In this document: positions 40,636 through 50,356 of the stretch, one piece after another
Position numbering within the stretch: position 1 is the first letter of the stretch
Layout of the letters: every line of letters begins with the position of its first letter
Origin: a virus
DNA length: 64,000 nucleotides
Strand: one strand, 5' to 3'
IMG/VR virus record: IMGVR_UViG_3300010885_043803
Span: 1-64,000 of that record
Notes under the pieces: model-generated
The model's input: only the letters and a program-made list of their open reading frames with translations
Databases searched by the model: none
Told to the model about the DNA's origin: nothing
Position numbers and translations under genes: made by a program

Positions 40636-42210
40636 GTGGCCATAGTACAGATTTCAAGAATAACCAATCGTAAGGGTGCAACCGATAATTTGCCACAGCT
40701 GGCAGGTGCTGAGCTTGGGTGGTGTATTGACAGTCGTCGACTGTTCATTGGCAATGGTACTTTGCAAGAAGGTGCCCCGGTTATTGGGAACACAGAAATC
40801 CTTACAGAATTTTCTGATATTACAGTTTTAAGTAACTACACATATCAAGATGTAGCTGTTGGATATATTGCGGAAACTGGCCCAAGCGCCAGCGACCCCA
40901 CAATACGAACAGTACAAGCCAAACTTGATGATCAAGCTTGTGTGCGCGATTTTGGTGCAGTAGGTGATGGCATAACCGATGACACCGCAGCCATTAATCG
41001 AGCACTGTACCAACTGTATTGCCGAGAGTCAAATCCACAAATTAGAAGAAGTTTGTTTTTCCCAGCTGGTGTTTACTTGGTCACAGAATCTATTGTGATC
41101 CCAACTTATGCCAAGTTGATTGGCGAAGGTGCCGATTGCAGCGTTATTCTATTGTCTACTGATGACAGCTCAATACCGGACTATGTTGCACAATATGGAG
41201 ATAGTAGACTACAAACAGGCGTTAACATTGGTACCAATGGAGCCACACCACCTAGAAACATTGAAATTAGCTCAATGTCATTTCAATCAACTAATGTCAC
41301 TGATATATTCTTGGTCAACTCTGCCACACAATGTTGGTTTGACAGTGTGAATTTTATTGGCCCAGTTACACAAACTGAAATTGAAGACAACGGATCAACC
41401 CCACTACCAGAAATTACTGGTGTGTCATTTGCTAGTAACGGAAGTCTTGTAACCAACGACATTACATTTGATAAATGCGGATTTAGCAACATCACCACCG
41501 GTATTGGTACCGGCAATGTTATTCGAGCAGTCACTGTAAGCAACAGCAAATTCAATATACTGTTTCAAGGCATTGTGCTAACCAATGACGGTGACGGCGG
41601 AGCAACTGGATTTAGATCAGTGCATAACATGTTTGACAATATCTATGCTGAAGGTATTGTATATGATGACGTTAGTTTAAATGCATCGGCATATAACGTT
41701 TTTTACAATGTTGGTAATAGTATTGGTAGTGAAACACCCACAGGCCCTGTGATTACTTTTACAAATGACATTTGTGTATCTATCAATGACTTATTTGAAC
41801 GCAGTGATGCAGATGCGTTCACCTACCCTAGAATATCTATAAGTAACACTAGTTCTTCAACTGGTGGAACTCAATTAACGTTGGGTCGTTATACTCAAGA
41901 AAATGGTAAAACGTTTACACTTCAAAATGGTGTGTCCGGACAACCAATTTTTAATGTGAACCTAACATACACGAAAGCATTTCAAATGGAATATACAATT
42001 ACTCGAGACACTGATGTTCGTCATGGTGTATTTGTAGTGGTACCATCTACAACAGGTACAGATCCCGCATACACAGATGACTTTACAGAATTTGGTAGCG
42101 TAGGGATTGAACTCTCAGCAATACAATCCGGAACACAAGTGTCCGTTGAATATGATTCAACAGTTAGCTTGCCCGGTACCTTAACTTATACCTTATCATA
42201 TTTGGCCTGA
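40636..42210 (+). CDS. tail fibre/tailspike with pectate-lyase-like beta helix
   Basis: 524 residues, GTG start with a GAGG site. N-terminal anchor (about 1-65, LAGAELGWCIDSRRLFIGNG) is the domain found at the start of many phage hyaluronidase/fibre proteins. A pectate_lyase_3 signature follows (RDFGAVGDGITDDTAAINRAL, about 97-117) and a right-handed beta helix up to about 390. The C-terminal beta region probably trimerises. Likely recognises or degrades host surface polysaccharide. Confidence 0.88.
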   Translation: MAIVQISRITNRKGATDNLPQLAGAELGWCIDSRRLFIGNGTLQEGAPVIGNTEILTEFSDITVLSNYTYQDVAVGYIAETGPSASDPTIRTVQAKLDDQACVRDFGAVGDGITDDTAAINRALYQLYCRESNPQIRRSLFFPAGVYLVTESIVIPTYAKLIGEGADCSVILLSTDDSSIPDYVAQYGDSRLQTGVNIGTNGATPPRNIEISSMSFQSTNVTDIFLVNSATQCWFDSVNFIGPVTQTEIEDNGSTPLPEITGVSFASNGSLVTNDITFDKCGFSNITTGIGTGNVIRAVTVSNSKFNILFQGIVLTNDGDGGATGFRSVHNMFDNIYAEGIVYDDVSLNASAYNVFYNVGNSIGSETPTGPVITFTNDICVSINDLFERSDADAFTYPRISISNTSSSTGGTQLTLGRYTQENGKTFTLQNGVSGQPIFNVNLTYTKAFQMEYTITRDTDVRHGVFVVVPSTTGTDPAYTDDFTEFGSVGIELSAIQSGTQVSVEYDSTVSLPGTLTYTLSYLA

Positions 42211-42635
42211 TGTGGCCCGTTACTTTCGAAGAGCGCCTGCAAGAGTGGAATGACTTACGCAAGGAGCTCGGGTCCCTTACCTTAGAACAACAATTGCCAA
42301 TTGTTAACGATTGGTGGTTTCGCGCACCCATGATCAATCAACATCTTCAATGGGATTCTCATCGCAACTGGCCTGGCCCCTGGGATCTTTTGGCCGAAGA
42401 CTGCTGGTGCGATGTTGCAAGAGCACTAGGAATAGTGTATACTATTATGATGGTTCCTGCTAACAGCAATTGCAGTATTACTATGGCCTGTTGCGATATT
42501 GGCAATTTAGTCCTTGTGGAGCAAGGAAAATATATACTGAATTGGGCGCCACAAACGATCTTAAATATCGATTCAACAAACATTCAGATACTGCGACAAG
42601 TTGACAGCAGTGAGCTACAACGACAATTAGGTTAA
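42210..42635 (+). CDS. unknown conserved-looking protein
   Basis: 141 residues, ATG overlapping the fibre stop. Trp-rich N-terminus (NDWWFRAPMINQHLQWDSHRNW) and a Cys/Val core (LLAEDCWCDVARALGIVYT) followed by strands. No family name. Might be a fibre-assembly or virion factor by position. Confidence 0.6.
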   Translation: MWPVTFEERLQEWNDLRKELGSLTLEQQLPIVNDWWFRAPMINQHLQWDSHRNWPGPWDLLAEDCWCDVARALGIVYTIMMVPANSNCSITMACCDIGNLVLVEQGKYILNWAPQTILNIDSTNIQILRQVDSSELQRQLG

Positions 42636-42638
42636 TAA

Positions 42639-44957
42639 ATGACACAAATACAAGTACAAAAACGTGGTGGGCGTAAAGAACCACTAGACCTTGAAAAATT
42701 ACATAAAGTAGTGTTTTGGGCAACACAAGGAATCACAGGAGTATCAGCAAGCGAAGTAGAAATCAAAAGTCATTTACAGTTTTACAACGGAATTCCAACA
42801 GCAAGCATTCAAGAAACATTGATCAAGTCAGCCGCTGATTTAATCAGCGAAGAAACGCCAAACTATCAGTATGTTGCCGGGCGCTTAATTTGTTACCACA
42901 TTCGTAAACAAGTCTACGGTGACTTTACCCCATGCCACATTCGAGAATTAGTTAAACGTAATGTAGCCAGTGGGTTCTACGATCATGAACTGTTAACAGC
43001 ATACAGCACTGACGAGTGGGACAAGATCAATGCATTTATACGCCATGATCGAGACGAGCAGTTGACATATGCTGCCATGGAACAGTTTCGCGGCAAATAC
43101 CTAGTACAAAATCGCGTAACAAAAGAAATTTTTGAAACACCACAAGTGACCTATGCATTGATTGCTGCCACATTGTTTGTTAACTATCCATCTGAAACAA
43201 GATTGCAATGGGTCAAAGACTACTATGACGCAATTAGCACACATCAAATCAGTCTGCCTACACCTGTAATGTCTGGTGTTCGCACACCACAACGTCAGTT
43301 CTCCAGCTGTGTTCTAATCGAGACTGACGATAGCTTAGATTCAATCAATGCAACAACGTCTAGTATTGTAAAATATGTAAGTCAAAAGGCAGGTATTGGC
43401 ATCGGCGCCGGTCGCATTCGTGCTCTTGGTTCACCTATTCGCAATGGTGATGCTTATCACACTGGTGTAATTCCCTTTTATAAAATGTTCCAGGCGGCTA
43501 CACGCAGTTGCAGCCAAGGTGGAGTGCGCAATGGCGCGGCTACGTTGTATTATCCGATCTGGCATCTTGAAGTTGAGGATCTGTTGGTCCTAAAAAATAA
43601 CAAAGGCACCGACGACAACCGTGTACGTCATATGGACTACGGCGTACAGTTTAACAAAGTCATGTATGAACGTTTGCTGACCAATGGAAACATATCATTG
43701 TTCTCTCCCAATGATGTTCCCGAAATGTTTGATGCATTCTACAAAGATGTTGACCGTTTCCGTGATCTATACGAAGCGGCTGAACGCAATACAAAAATAC
43801 GCAAGAAAAAGATCAAGGCAATTGATTTGTTTACAATGTTCATGCAAGAACGTAAAGACACTGGTCGTGTGTACTTGATGAATGTAGACCACGCCAACAA
43901 TCATGGCGCATTTATTCCTGAACTAGCACCGATACGTCAAAGCAATCTGTGCTGTGAAATTAATTTGCCTACAAAACCACTAAACGATATTAATGACCCC
44001 AATGGAGAAATTGCATTATGCACACTCAGCGCATTGAACTGGGGAGTGTTTAAAGAGCCGCAAGACATGGAAAGTGCTTGCACATTGGCAGTGCGTGGAC
44101 TTGATGCATTGTTGACTTATCAAGACTATCCAGTTCTCGCGGCAAAAATGGCCACAGACAATCGTCGACCCTTGGGGGTTGGCATCATTAACTTGGCCTA
44201 CTGGTTGGCCAAGAATGATCTAAGCTACAGCGATCCAGCCGCATTGGCCAAGGTCGACGAGTGGGCTCAACACTGGAGCTATTACTTGATCAAAGCCAGT
44301 GCTGATCTTGCCCAAGAGTTTGGAGCATGCCCCAAGAGCAACGAAACAAAATACCATAATGGCGTTCTCCCAGTAGACACATACAAGCAAGAAGTTGATG
44401 AGCTTGTACCACACCGTGATGTAGTTGACTGGGCCGGATTACGTGAGCAACTTAAACGTACCGGAATTCGAAACAGTACACTGATGGCGTTAATGCCAGC
44501 AGAAACAAGTGCTCAAATTAGTAATGCCACCAATGGTATTGAACCACCACGTAGCTATGTTTCGATCAAACAAAGTAAAGATGGTGTGCTAAAACAAGTG
44601 GTGCCAGAGTATCGTAGATTAAAAAACAAATATGAACTTTTATGGGATCAAAAATCTCCTGAAGGCTATTTGAAAATTTGTGCAGTTTTGCAAAAATATA
44701 TTGATCAAGGTATCAGTGTCAATACCAGCTACAATCCACAATTTTACGATGAAGAAAAAATTACCATGAGTGACATGCTCAAGCATTTGGTAATGTTCTA
44801 CAAGTACGGCGGAAAGCAACTTTACTACTTCAATACCTATGATGGATCCGGCGAAATTGATATCGACCGACTAGCACAATCCAAATCTATCTTAATTGAA
44901 AGCGTTGACACATCGTTAATAGCAGACGATGCAGATTGCGACAGTTGTAAAATTTAA
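42639..44957 (+). CDS. nrdA: ribonucleoside-diphosphate reductase alpha subunit (class Ia)
   Basis: 772 residues. Large subunit that makes deoxynucleotides from host NDPs. N-terminal ATP-cone (about 1-90), active-site region with FSSCVLIETDD (Cys near 223), NLCCEINLPTKP and CTLSALN (catalytic Cys), and C-terminal CDSC (about 767-770), the redox pair that glutaredoxin renews. Followed by nrdB and a glutaredoxin in one unit. Confidence 0.96.
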   Translation: MTQIQVQKRGGRKEPLDLEKLHKVVFWATQGITGVSASEVEIKSHLQFYNGIPTASIQETLIKSAADLISEETPNYQYVAGRLICYHIRKQVYGDFTPCHIRELVKRNVASGFYDHELLTAYSTDEWDKINAFIRHDRDEQLTYAAMEQFRGKYLVQNRVTKEIFETPQVTYALIAATLFVNYPSETRLQWVKDYYDAISTHQISLPTPVMSGVRTPQRQFSSCVLIETDDSLDSINATTSSIVKYVSQKAGIGIGAGRIRALGSPIRNGDAYHTGVIPFYKMFQAATRSCSQGGVRNGAATLYYPIWHLEVEDLLVLKNNKGTDDNRVRHMDYGVQFNKVMYERLLTNGNISLFSPNDVPEMFDAFYKDVDRFRDLYEAAERNTKIRKKKIKAIDLFTMFMQERKDTGRVYLMNVDHANNHGAFIPELAPIRQSNLCCEINLPTKPLNDINDPNGEIALCTLSALNWGVFKEPQDMESACTLAVRGLDALLTYQDYPVLAAKMATDNRRPLGVGIINLAYWLAKNDLSYSDPAALAKVDEWAQHWSYYLIKASADLAQEFGACPKSNETKYHNGVLPVDTYKQEVDELVPHRDVVDWAGLREQLKRTGIRNSTLMALMPAETSAQISNATNGIEPPRSYVSIKQSKDGVLKQVVPEYRRLKNKYELLWDQKSPEGYLKICAVLQKYIDQGISVNTSYNPQFYDEEKITMSDMLKHLVMFYKYGGKQLYYFNTYDGSGEIDIDRLAQSKSILIESVDTSLIADDADCDSCKI

Positions 44958-44974
44958 AAAAAAAGGATAACAAC

Positions 44975-46102
44975 ATGACAGTATTCAACCCTTCCAAAAA
45001 TCGCGACCACACCACTTCCTTGGCGTTTTTAGATCCACAAGGATCACTGGGGATTCAACGATATGAAACCTTAAAATACAAACAGTTTGACAAACTAACC
45101 GACAAACAACTGGGATTCTTTTGGCGTCCCGAAGAAGTGGATGTGCTTCGTGATGCCAAAGATTTTAAAGATCTAACAGACCACGAACGACACATTTTTA
45201 CGTCAAATCTAAAACGCCAAATTTTGTTAGACAGCGTTCAAGGTCGTGGTCCCAACTTGGCATTATTGCCATTGGCAACAATACCAGAACTAGAAACTTG
45301 GATCGAAACCTGGGCCTTTAGCGAAACTGTGCATAGCCGCAGTTATACACACATTATTAGAAACATTTATTCTAACCCTAGTCAAGTGTTTGACGAGTTA
45401 TTAGACATTGAAGAAATTGTTCAATGTGCCAAATCTATCAGCAAGTATTATGATGACTTATATGACGCTAGCCTAGCATATCAATATCTAGGCGTAGGCA
45501 AGCATGTAATCAATGGTAACACAGTTGTAGTTGACAGATACGAACTTAAGAAGAAACTATGGCTGGCCATTAACAGTGTCAATGCACTCGAAGGTATTCG
45601 TTTTTATGTGAGCTTTGCTTGCTCATGGGCATTTGCTGAACTCAAGAAGATGGAAGGCAACGCCAAGATTATCAAACTGATCTGCCGCGATGAAAACATA
45701 CACCTAGGTAGTACACAAACTCTGATCAAGTTGTTGCCACAAGATGATCCAGACTACGTTAAGATCAAAGAAGAATGTCAGGCCGATGTTGTTGCCTTGT
45801 TTGCCGAAGTGGTGCAACAAGAAAAAAATTGGGCACAGTATTTGTTCAAAGATGGCAGCATGATTGGTTTGAACAAACAACTACTTGATGACTATGTTGA
45901 ATGGATTGCGCATAAACGCATGACTGCTCTTGGATTGCCCAGTCCCTATCGCGGTGGAAGTAATCCATTGCCTTGGACTGCCAAGTGGATTGCCGGTGCC
46001 GATGTACAAGTTGCACCCCAAGAAACTGAAATTACCAGTTACGTGATTGGTGGTACCAAACAAGACGTTGATCAAAATACATTTTCTGGACTAAGTTTAT
46101 AA
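44975..46102 (+). CDS. nrdB: ribonucleoside-diphosphate reductase beta subunit
   Basis: 375 residues, normal length. Houses the diiron-tyrosyl cofactor: Asp86 (LLDS), Glu117 and His120 (SETVH), and Tyr124 (SYTHIIRN, equal to E. coli Tyr122). AAAGGA site 14 nt upstream. 1-nt overlap with the glutaredoxin gene. Confidence 0.95.
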   Translation: MTVFNPSKNRDHTTSLAFLDPQGSLGIQRYETLKYKQFDKLTDKQLGFFWRPEEVDVLRDAKDFKDLTDHERHIFTSNLKRQILLDSVQGRGPNLALLPLATIPELETWIETWAFSETVHSRSYTHIIRNIYSNPSQVFDELLDIEEIVQCAKSISKYYDDLYDASLAYQYLGVGKHVINGNTVVVDRYELKKKLWLAINSVNALEGIRFYVSFACSWAFAELKKMEGNAKIIKLICRDENIHLGSTQTLIKLLPQDDPDYVKIKEECQADVVALFAEVVQQEKNWAQYLFKDGSMIGLNKQLLDDYVEWIAHKRMTALGLPSPYRGGSNPLPWTAKWIAGADVQVAPQETEITSYVIGGTKQDVDQNTFSGLSL

Positions 46103-46368
46103 TGTTAACAGTATATTCTAAAAATCATTGCCCGTTTTGTGATCAAGCAAAAGCCCTGCTTGAAAAATGGGAAATACCTTTTGAAGAAGTAAAAATCGAT
46201 GCTGATGATTCTGCTCGAGAATTCATAGTCGGTGCCGGGCACCGAACAGTCCCACAAATTTACCATGAAGGCAAATTATTTGTTGACGGTGGGTTTCAAG
46301 GTTTAAGTAAGCTGACTGCAGACAATGTCAAAGAACGTCTGGGACTTACTAACTTAGGAACTCTATGA
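46102..46368 (+). CDS. nrdC: glutaredoxin
   Basis: 88 residues. Thioredoxin fold with CPFC (residues 10-13), TVPQI (cis-Pro) and GGFQGLSKL near the end. Reduces NrdA. ATG overlaps the nrdB stop by 1 nt. Symbol given by analogy to T4. Confidence 0.92.
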   Translation: MLTVYSKNHCPFCDQAKALLEKWEIPFEEVKIDADDSAREFIVGAGHRTVPQIYHEGKLFVDGGFQGLSKLTADNVKERLGLTNLGTL

Positions 46369-46667
46369 ATATCGAATCAAACAAAGTTTTTATTTTTAAA
46401 CTAATCACCAGCGAAGAAATTGTAGCTCGAGTTGAAGAACAACACCAGGACTTTTTAGTACTTTCACATCCCATTACCATGGTTGTAACACAACAAGGGT
46501 TACAAATGATACCTAGTTTATTTTCCGCAAATATTGAAGCAAATGTACAGCTAAATAAAAGCAGTATTTCAATGGTAACTGAACCCAGGGAAGATATTGC
46601 TGACAGTTATCGTCAAGCAACAACTGGTATTTCAGTACCGCCAAGAAAACAAATTATTACAGGATAA
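46365..46667 (+). CDS. small protein, possibly Sm-like fold
   Basis: 100 residues. Strand-loop pattern (VFIFKLITSEEIVARVEEQ, FLVLSHPITMVV) is compatible with an Sm/LSm beta-barrel as seen in small T4-like phage proteins, plus a flexible tail (TGISVPPRKQ). ATGA-coupled to glutaredoxin. Function unknown. Confidence 0.5.
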   Translation: MNIESNKVFIFKLITSEEIVARVEEQHQDFLVLSHPITMVVTQQGLQMIPSLFSANIEANVQLNKSSISMVTEPREDIADSYRQATTGISVPPRKQIITG

Positions 46668-46672
46668 CTTTA

Positions 46673-46942
46673 ATGCCAGCAGTGTGCAGACTTGGCGATC
46701 CAGACAACGGCAAGGGTCGAATTCTTGAGGGTGTAAATTCCGTGTATGTCAATGGCAAACCCATTGCCGTCGTTGGAGCCAAGGTAAGTCCTCATGGTAA
46801 AGGTAAGCATCGATCTGCTAAAGTACAACAGGGAAGTGGCACGGTATTTGCCGGTGGCAAAGCAGTAACTTTTGTTGGCGCCATGGACAATTGCGGACAT
46901 ACTAGAAGCTCTGGCAGTGGCGATGTATTTGTGGGCGGTTGA
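46673..46942 (+). CDS. PAAR-domain tail spike tip
   Basis: 89 residues. PAAR repeats: CRLGDPDNGKG, VNGKPIAVVGAKVSPHG and VFAGGKAVTFVGAMDNCGH, with Cys/His that bind the tip metal ion. Forms the sharp cap of the baseplate spike that pierces the outer membrane. Overlaps the large protease gene that starts at 46945 within a few nt, so the two are probably assembled together. Confidence 0.88.
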   Translation: MPAVCRLGDPDNGKGRILEGVNSVYVNGKPIAVVGAKVSPHGKGKHRSAKVQQGSGTVFAGGKAVTFVGAMDNCGHTRSSGSGDVFVGG

Positions 46943-46944
46943 CC

Positions 46945-49900
46945 ATGGGTGCATTGTCATCAGTGATGGCCACTGCTGGTGCAGGTTTATTACCTAATCC
47001 CCCTCAGGATGTTGGCACCACAATAATCGCACCAAACAACATTGCAAATGCTGTGGCAACATATGGCAATGTTTCAATTATATCAACATTTCAAAGTATT
47101 TGCTCTACTGCACTAGGTGCAGTAAGTGGCGGAAATCTATCTCAAACAAACTTATTAGGCTTGTTGGCCCTGGGCTCCAACACATTCCCTGCACTAACCA
47201 GTGTGTTACCGGAAAATACCGCACCCACTAGTGTACTGGTTTCTGGTTTAGCTAGCCCCTGGGACAGTTCTATTTCTTACATAGCCGGCGACGTAGTTTC
47301 CTATAATGGCAATGTGTTTATTGCCAAGGTTGCAAGCAAAAATCAAACACCCACAACTGGCACATACTGGAATCTTTACATTGTATGTTATAGCTTACCA
47401 ACGGTTGTTGGAATTGATTCAACAACAGTGTCCGGCAACGGGGACCAGTCAAAATTTTGTCAAGCTTTTATGGCTGCTCAGGGATATATTTCCCAGGCCA
47501 ATGCAACTATTAATTCAGTAAAAAACAGTGCGATCTTGGCCGAAACATTTACACCAGCAAATGGTGGCATGGACAATTTGACCACTGGTGGGTTGAATCA
47601 AGTAACCAGCGACATTGCCGGGCTTGGTGCAGATTTAAAGAAACTGGGAAACTTGATTAATCTAGCACAGTTGGATTATTGGGGACTGCCTGGAGAGTTG
47701 TTGGCACAACTTGGGCGTGTGGGCAATGGTATATTACCAGGGCTGGCCACTCCATTAACCACTGCCGGTATAACAACACAACAAATTTCCAGTTTGTCCA
47801 AAGGGTCAAACACACTAGATGCGCAAGCAGAAAAAACTGCATATACAGTAATGACAAAAATCACTGGGTCGGTTCTTTCCCAGGTACTAGCTGTGTTTGG
47901 GGTTACAACTAGTAACATAGCCAACATGGCACAGTTGTTGAATCCAAAAGTTATAATGCCAACTGCTTACAGCAAATTGTTGTGTCCAACAAAAGATGGA
48001 CTTGTGCCAATCTATGTCAACGGCGCCACAAATCAAAATCTAATTACCACAGTAGACGATGCCAACATCGTTGCTTACTCGGGACAAACTGGTACCAATG
48101 GTTACAACACACTTAAATTAATTACTCCACCAGATCAAGCCCTGGCAAACAAAGCATTTGCCCAAGCAATGCAACAGGTAAAAAATGTTTCAACATCGTT
48201 GTTGCCTGGTATTAGCACAGCAATGTTGGCGGTAGAATCAAACACTGGATTGACTGCGGTTAAGAATTTGACCAAACCAGTTCCGGCCACTGTGATTACT
48301 GCATACCAACAACAATTAGGTCAAGGATCGGGTCCTAACGGCACACTGGTTATTGGTGACATTTTGGGAGTAGCATATAAAGAATCTATTTCCACTAGCC
48401 TTACCACTATTGCCAACGCAGTTTCTTCCATTAGCGCATCTTCTCTCAACAGTGTTTATACCAATATGTCAGATACCTTGGCTGGTACATTTGGGCCATC
48501 AACTGGTCCTGTGATTATCCCCAGTGGTCCCGGAGCTGGTACGTACACTACCTGGAACGAAGCATTTAGTACAGCATTGACACCAGCGGCTGCCTCGGCA
48601 ATTTCTACTATTGCATCCAGTAATGCCAGCAAGGTGACTGCAACCAATACCCAGTATACTTCAATTATAACCGAAATCGTTAAAGAAATAACAAATCAAA
48701 ACCGAGCACAAATTGATTTTACTGCGTTCGAAGCTAATTCAACTTCGAGCACAATGAGTTTTTCAACAAACTTACATGAGTATGGAAACGATCCAGACGC
48801 AAATGATGTTTTGCTCAAGTTTACTAACACCGCTACACTAGGTGGTCAGTCGTTGATTAGTAGTTTGCGCGAAGGCAGAAACATCGAAGCATTGCAAAAT
48901 GCTGGAATCAAGCTTGACACACAACTAGACTCTGCTCCGGGACCGGTGATTAGCAACACAACAACATCTGCAACACCTTGGTCTCGGGCATCACAGTATT
49001 GGAGCAGAAGCTCCACGCTATCAAACACTTTTCGAAACTGGGGCATTTTACGCTCGTGGAAAGGGCAACAGATTCCAAATTGGGGATCAGACGGCACCAC
49101 AGAACAGACTGGCACAGTATCCGTAAAGGCCAGTGGTACCAATGTGGATGTTGTTATTGTTGATGCAGTGCTTGATCCTGCACATCCTGAGTTTGCAGTA
49201 AATGCAGATGGTACAGGTGGATCACGAGTAAAATACTACAACTGGTTTGATGCAAATATACCGGGCGATCCCTCTGCTGGTAGTCGATATAACCCACCCA
49301 TAACAACCAATGCACCGAGTTCTGCTGATGACAGCAGGCATGCTTGCCATGTAGCCGGCATCGCAGTCGGAAACACACAAGGGTGGGCACCAAAGGCAAA
49401 CATTTTTAACATATCACCCCAGTATGTAACTGGTGGTGTTCCTTATTTGTATTTGTATCAGTACATATTGGCCTGGCACAACAAAAAGAAAGCCACTGGC
49501 AACACCAATCCAACTATTCTCAACAACAGTTGGTACAGTCGTTACACAATTCCTTATACCAGCATTACTTCCTTGACATATCGAGGAGTAACTTACGCAG
49601 GGCCGTTTACTCTTGTTCAACTGTTGGGCTATGGCATTACCAATGATGGGGCTGGTAACTGTATTGTTGCCCTGCAAAATTCAACTATGGATGCACAAAT
49701 AAAAGCATGTATCAACGCCGGTATTATTTTTGTAGGATGTGCTGGCAATAACGATACAAGAATTGCAACATCCAGTGATGCAGACTTTAATAACACATTG
49801 ACTGCCACCGGCTTCAATGGCGGCAGTCCAATTTATTATGCTCGTGGTAGTTCGCCAGTTGCCACACAAAATGTTATATGTGTTGGCGCAATTCGCGCAC

Positions 49901-50277
49901 CAAAGAATGATGGCAAGGCTAGTTCAAGTAACTGTGGTCCTCGTGTTGATTTGTTTGCACCTGGTGCATTCATTACCAGCGCCTGGCTGACTGCCAATGG
50001 TGCATCCGGACAACCTACTCCGGTACCAGATCCAAGAAACACAGCTTATTACATTGGCAAGGATACTGGAACCAGCATGGCAGCTCCGCAGGTCACTGGC
50101 ATACTTGCCGCGGCATTGGAGGTCAACCCAACCATGACACAAGCACAAGCATTGGCATACATTCAAAATGCGGCTGCACCAAATCAAATCCCGGATACTG
50201 CAGGCGGATATGCTGATACATTCAGTTTACAAGGAGCACCAAACAAATATCTTGCACTACCATCTGATTTAAAGTAA
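46945..50277 (+). CDS. tail-associated protein with C-terminal subtilisin-like (S8) protease
   Basis: 1,110 residues from ATG 46945 (an in-frame TTG at 46939 rejected). Residues 1-690: low-complexity Ala/Thr/Asn-rich structural region holding a chitin-binding-type module (about 103-145, PWDSSISYIAGDVVSYNG...YWN). Residues 735-1070: S8 protease with catalytic Asp740 (VVIVDAV), His799 (DSRHACHVAGI), Asn in CAGNND and Ser1044 (GTSMAAPQ). The triad is complete. Position next to PAAR suggests a spike- or hub-borne protease acting on host envelope protein, in place of the T4 gp5 lysozyme. Confidence 0.8.
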   Translation: MGALSSVMATAGAGLLPNPPQDVGTTIIAPNNIANAVATYGNVSIISTFQSICSTALGAVSGGNLSQTNLLGLLALGSNTFPALTSVLPENTAPTSVLVSGLASPWDSSISYIAGDVVSYNGNVFIAKVASKNQTPTTGTYWNLYIVCYSLPTVVGIDSTTVSGNGDQSKFCQAFMAAQGYISQANATINSVKNSAILAETFTPANGGMDNLTTGGLNQVTSDIAGLGADLKKLGNLINLAQLDYWGLPGELLAQLGRVGNGILPGLATPLTTAGITTQQISSLSKGSNTLDAQAEKTAYTVMTKITGSVLSQVLAVFGVTTSNIANMAQLLNPKVIMPTAYSKLLCPTKDGLVPIYVNGATNQNLITTVDDANIVAYSGQTGTNGYNTLKLITPPDQALANKAFAQAMQQVKNVSTSLLPGISTAMLAVESNTGLTAVKNLTKPVPATVITAYQQQLGQGSGPNGTLVIGDILGVAYKESISTSLTTIANAVSSISASSLNSVYTNMSDTLAGTFGPSTGPVIIPSGPGAGTYTTWNEAFSTALTPAAASAISTIASSNASKVTATNTQYTSIITEIVKEITNQNRAQIDFTAFEANSTSSTMSFSTNLHEYGNDPDANDVLLKFTNTATLGGQSLISSLREGRNIEALQNAGIKLDTQLDSAPGPVISNTTTSATPWSRASQYWSRSSTLSNTFRNWGILRSWKGQQIPNWGSDGTTEQTGTVSVKASGTNVDVVIVDAVLDPAHPEFAVNADGTGGSRVKYYNWFDANIPGDPSAGSRYNPPITTNAPSSADDSRHACHVAGIAVGNTQGWAPKANIFNISPQYVTGGVPYLYLYQYILAWHNKKKATGNTNPTILNNSWYSRYTIPYTSITSLTYRGVTYAGPFTLVQLLGYGITNDGAGNCIVALQNSTMDAQIKACINAGIIFVGCAGNNDTRIATSSDADFNNTLTATGFNGGSPIYYARGSSPVATQNVICVGAIRAPKNDGKASSSNCGPRVDLFAPGAFITSAWLTANGASGQPTPVPDPRNTAYYIGKDTGTSMAAPQVTGILAAALEVNPTMTQAQALAYIQNAAAPNQIPDTAGGYADTFSLQGAPNKYLALPSDLK

Positions 50278-50299
50278 TACTGTTGTACTACTTTAACGG

Positions 50300-50328
50300 T
50301 TGACAACTAATTCTAATTTCCGTATAAT
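50300..50328 (+). promoter_or_regulatory. sigma-70-type early promoter, consensus
   Basis: TTGACA, 17-nt spacer, TATAAT: perfect match at both boxes, 28 nt before the ligase start. Confidence 0.95.
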
Positions 50329-50356
50329 ACTAATACTTAACTAAATGGAGATTTAG

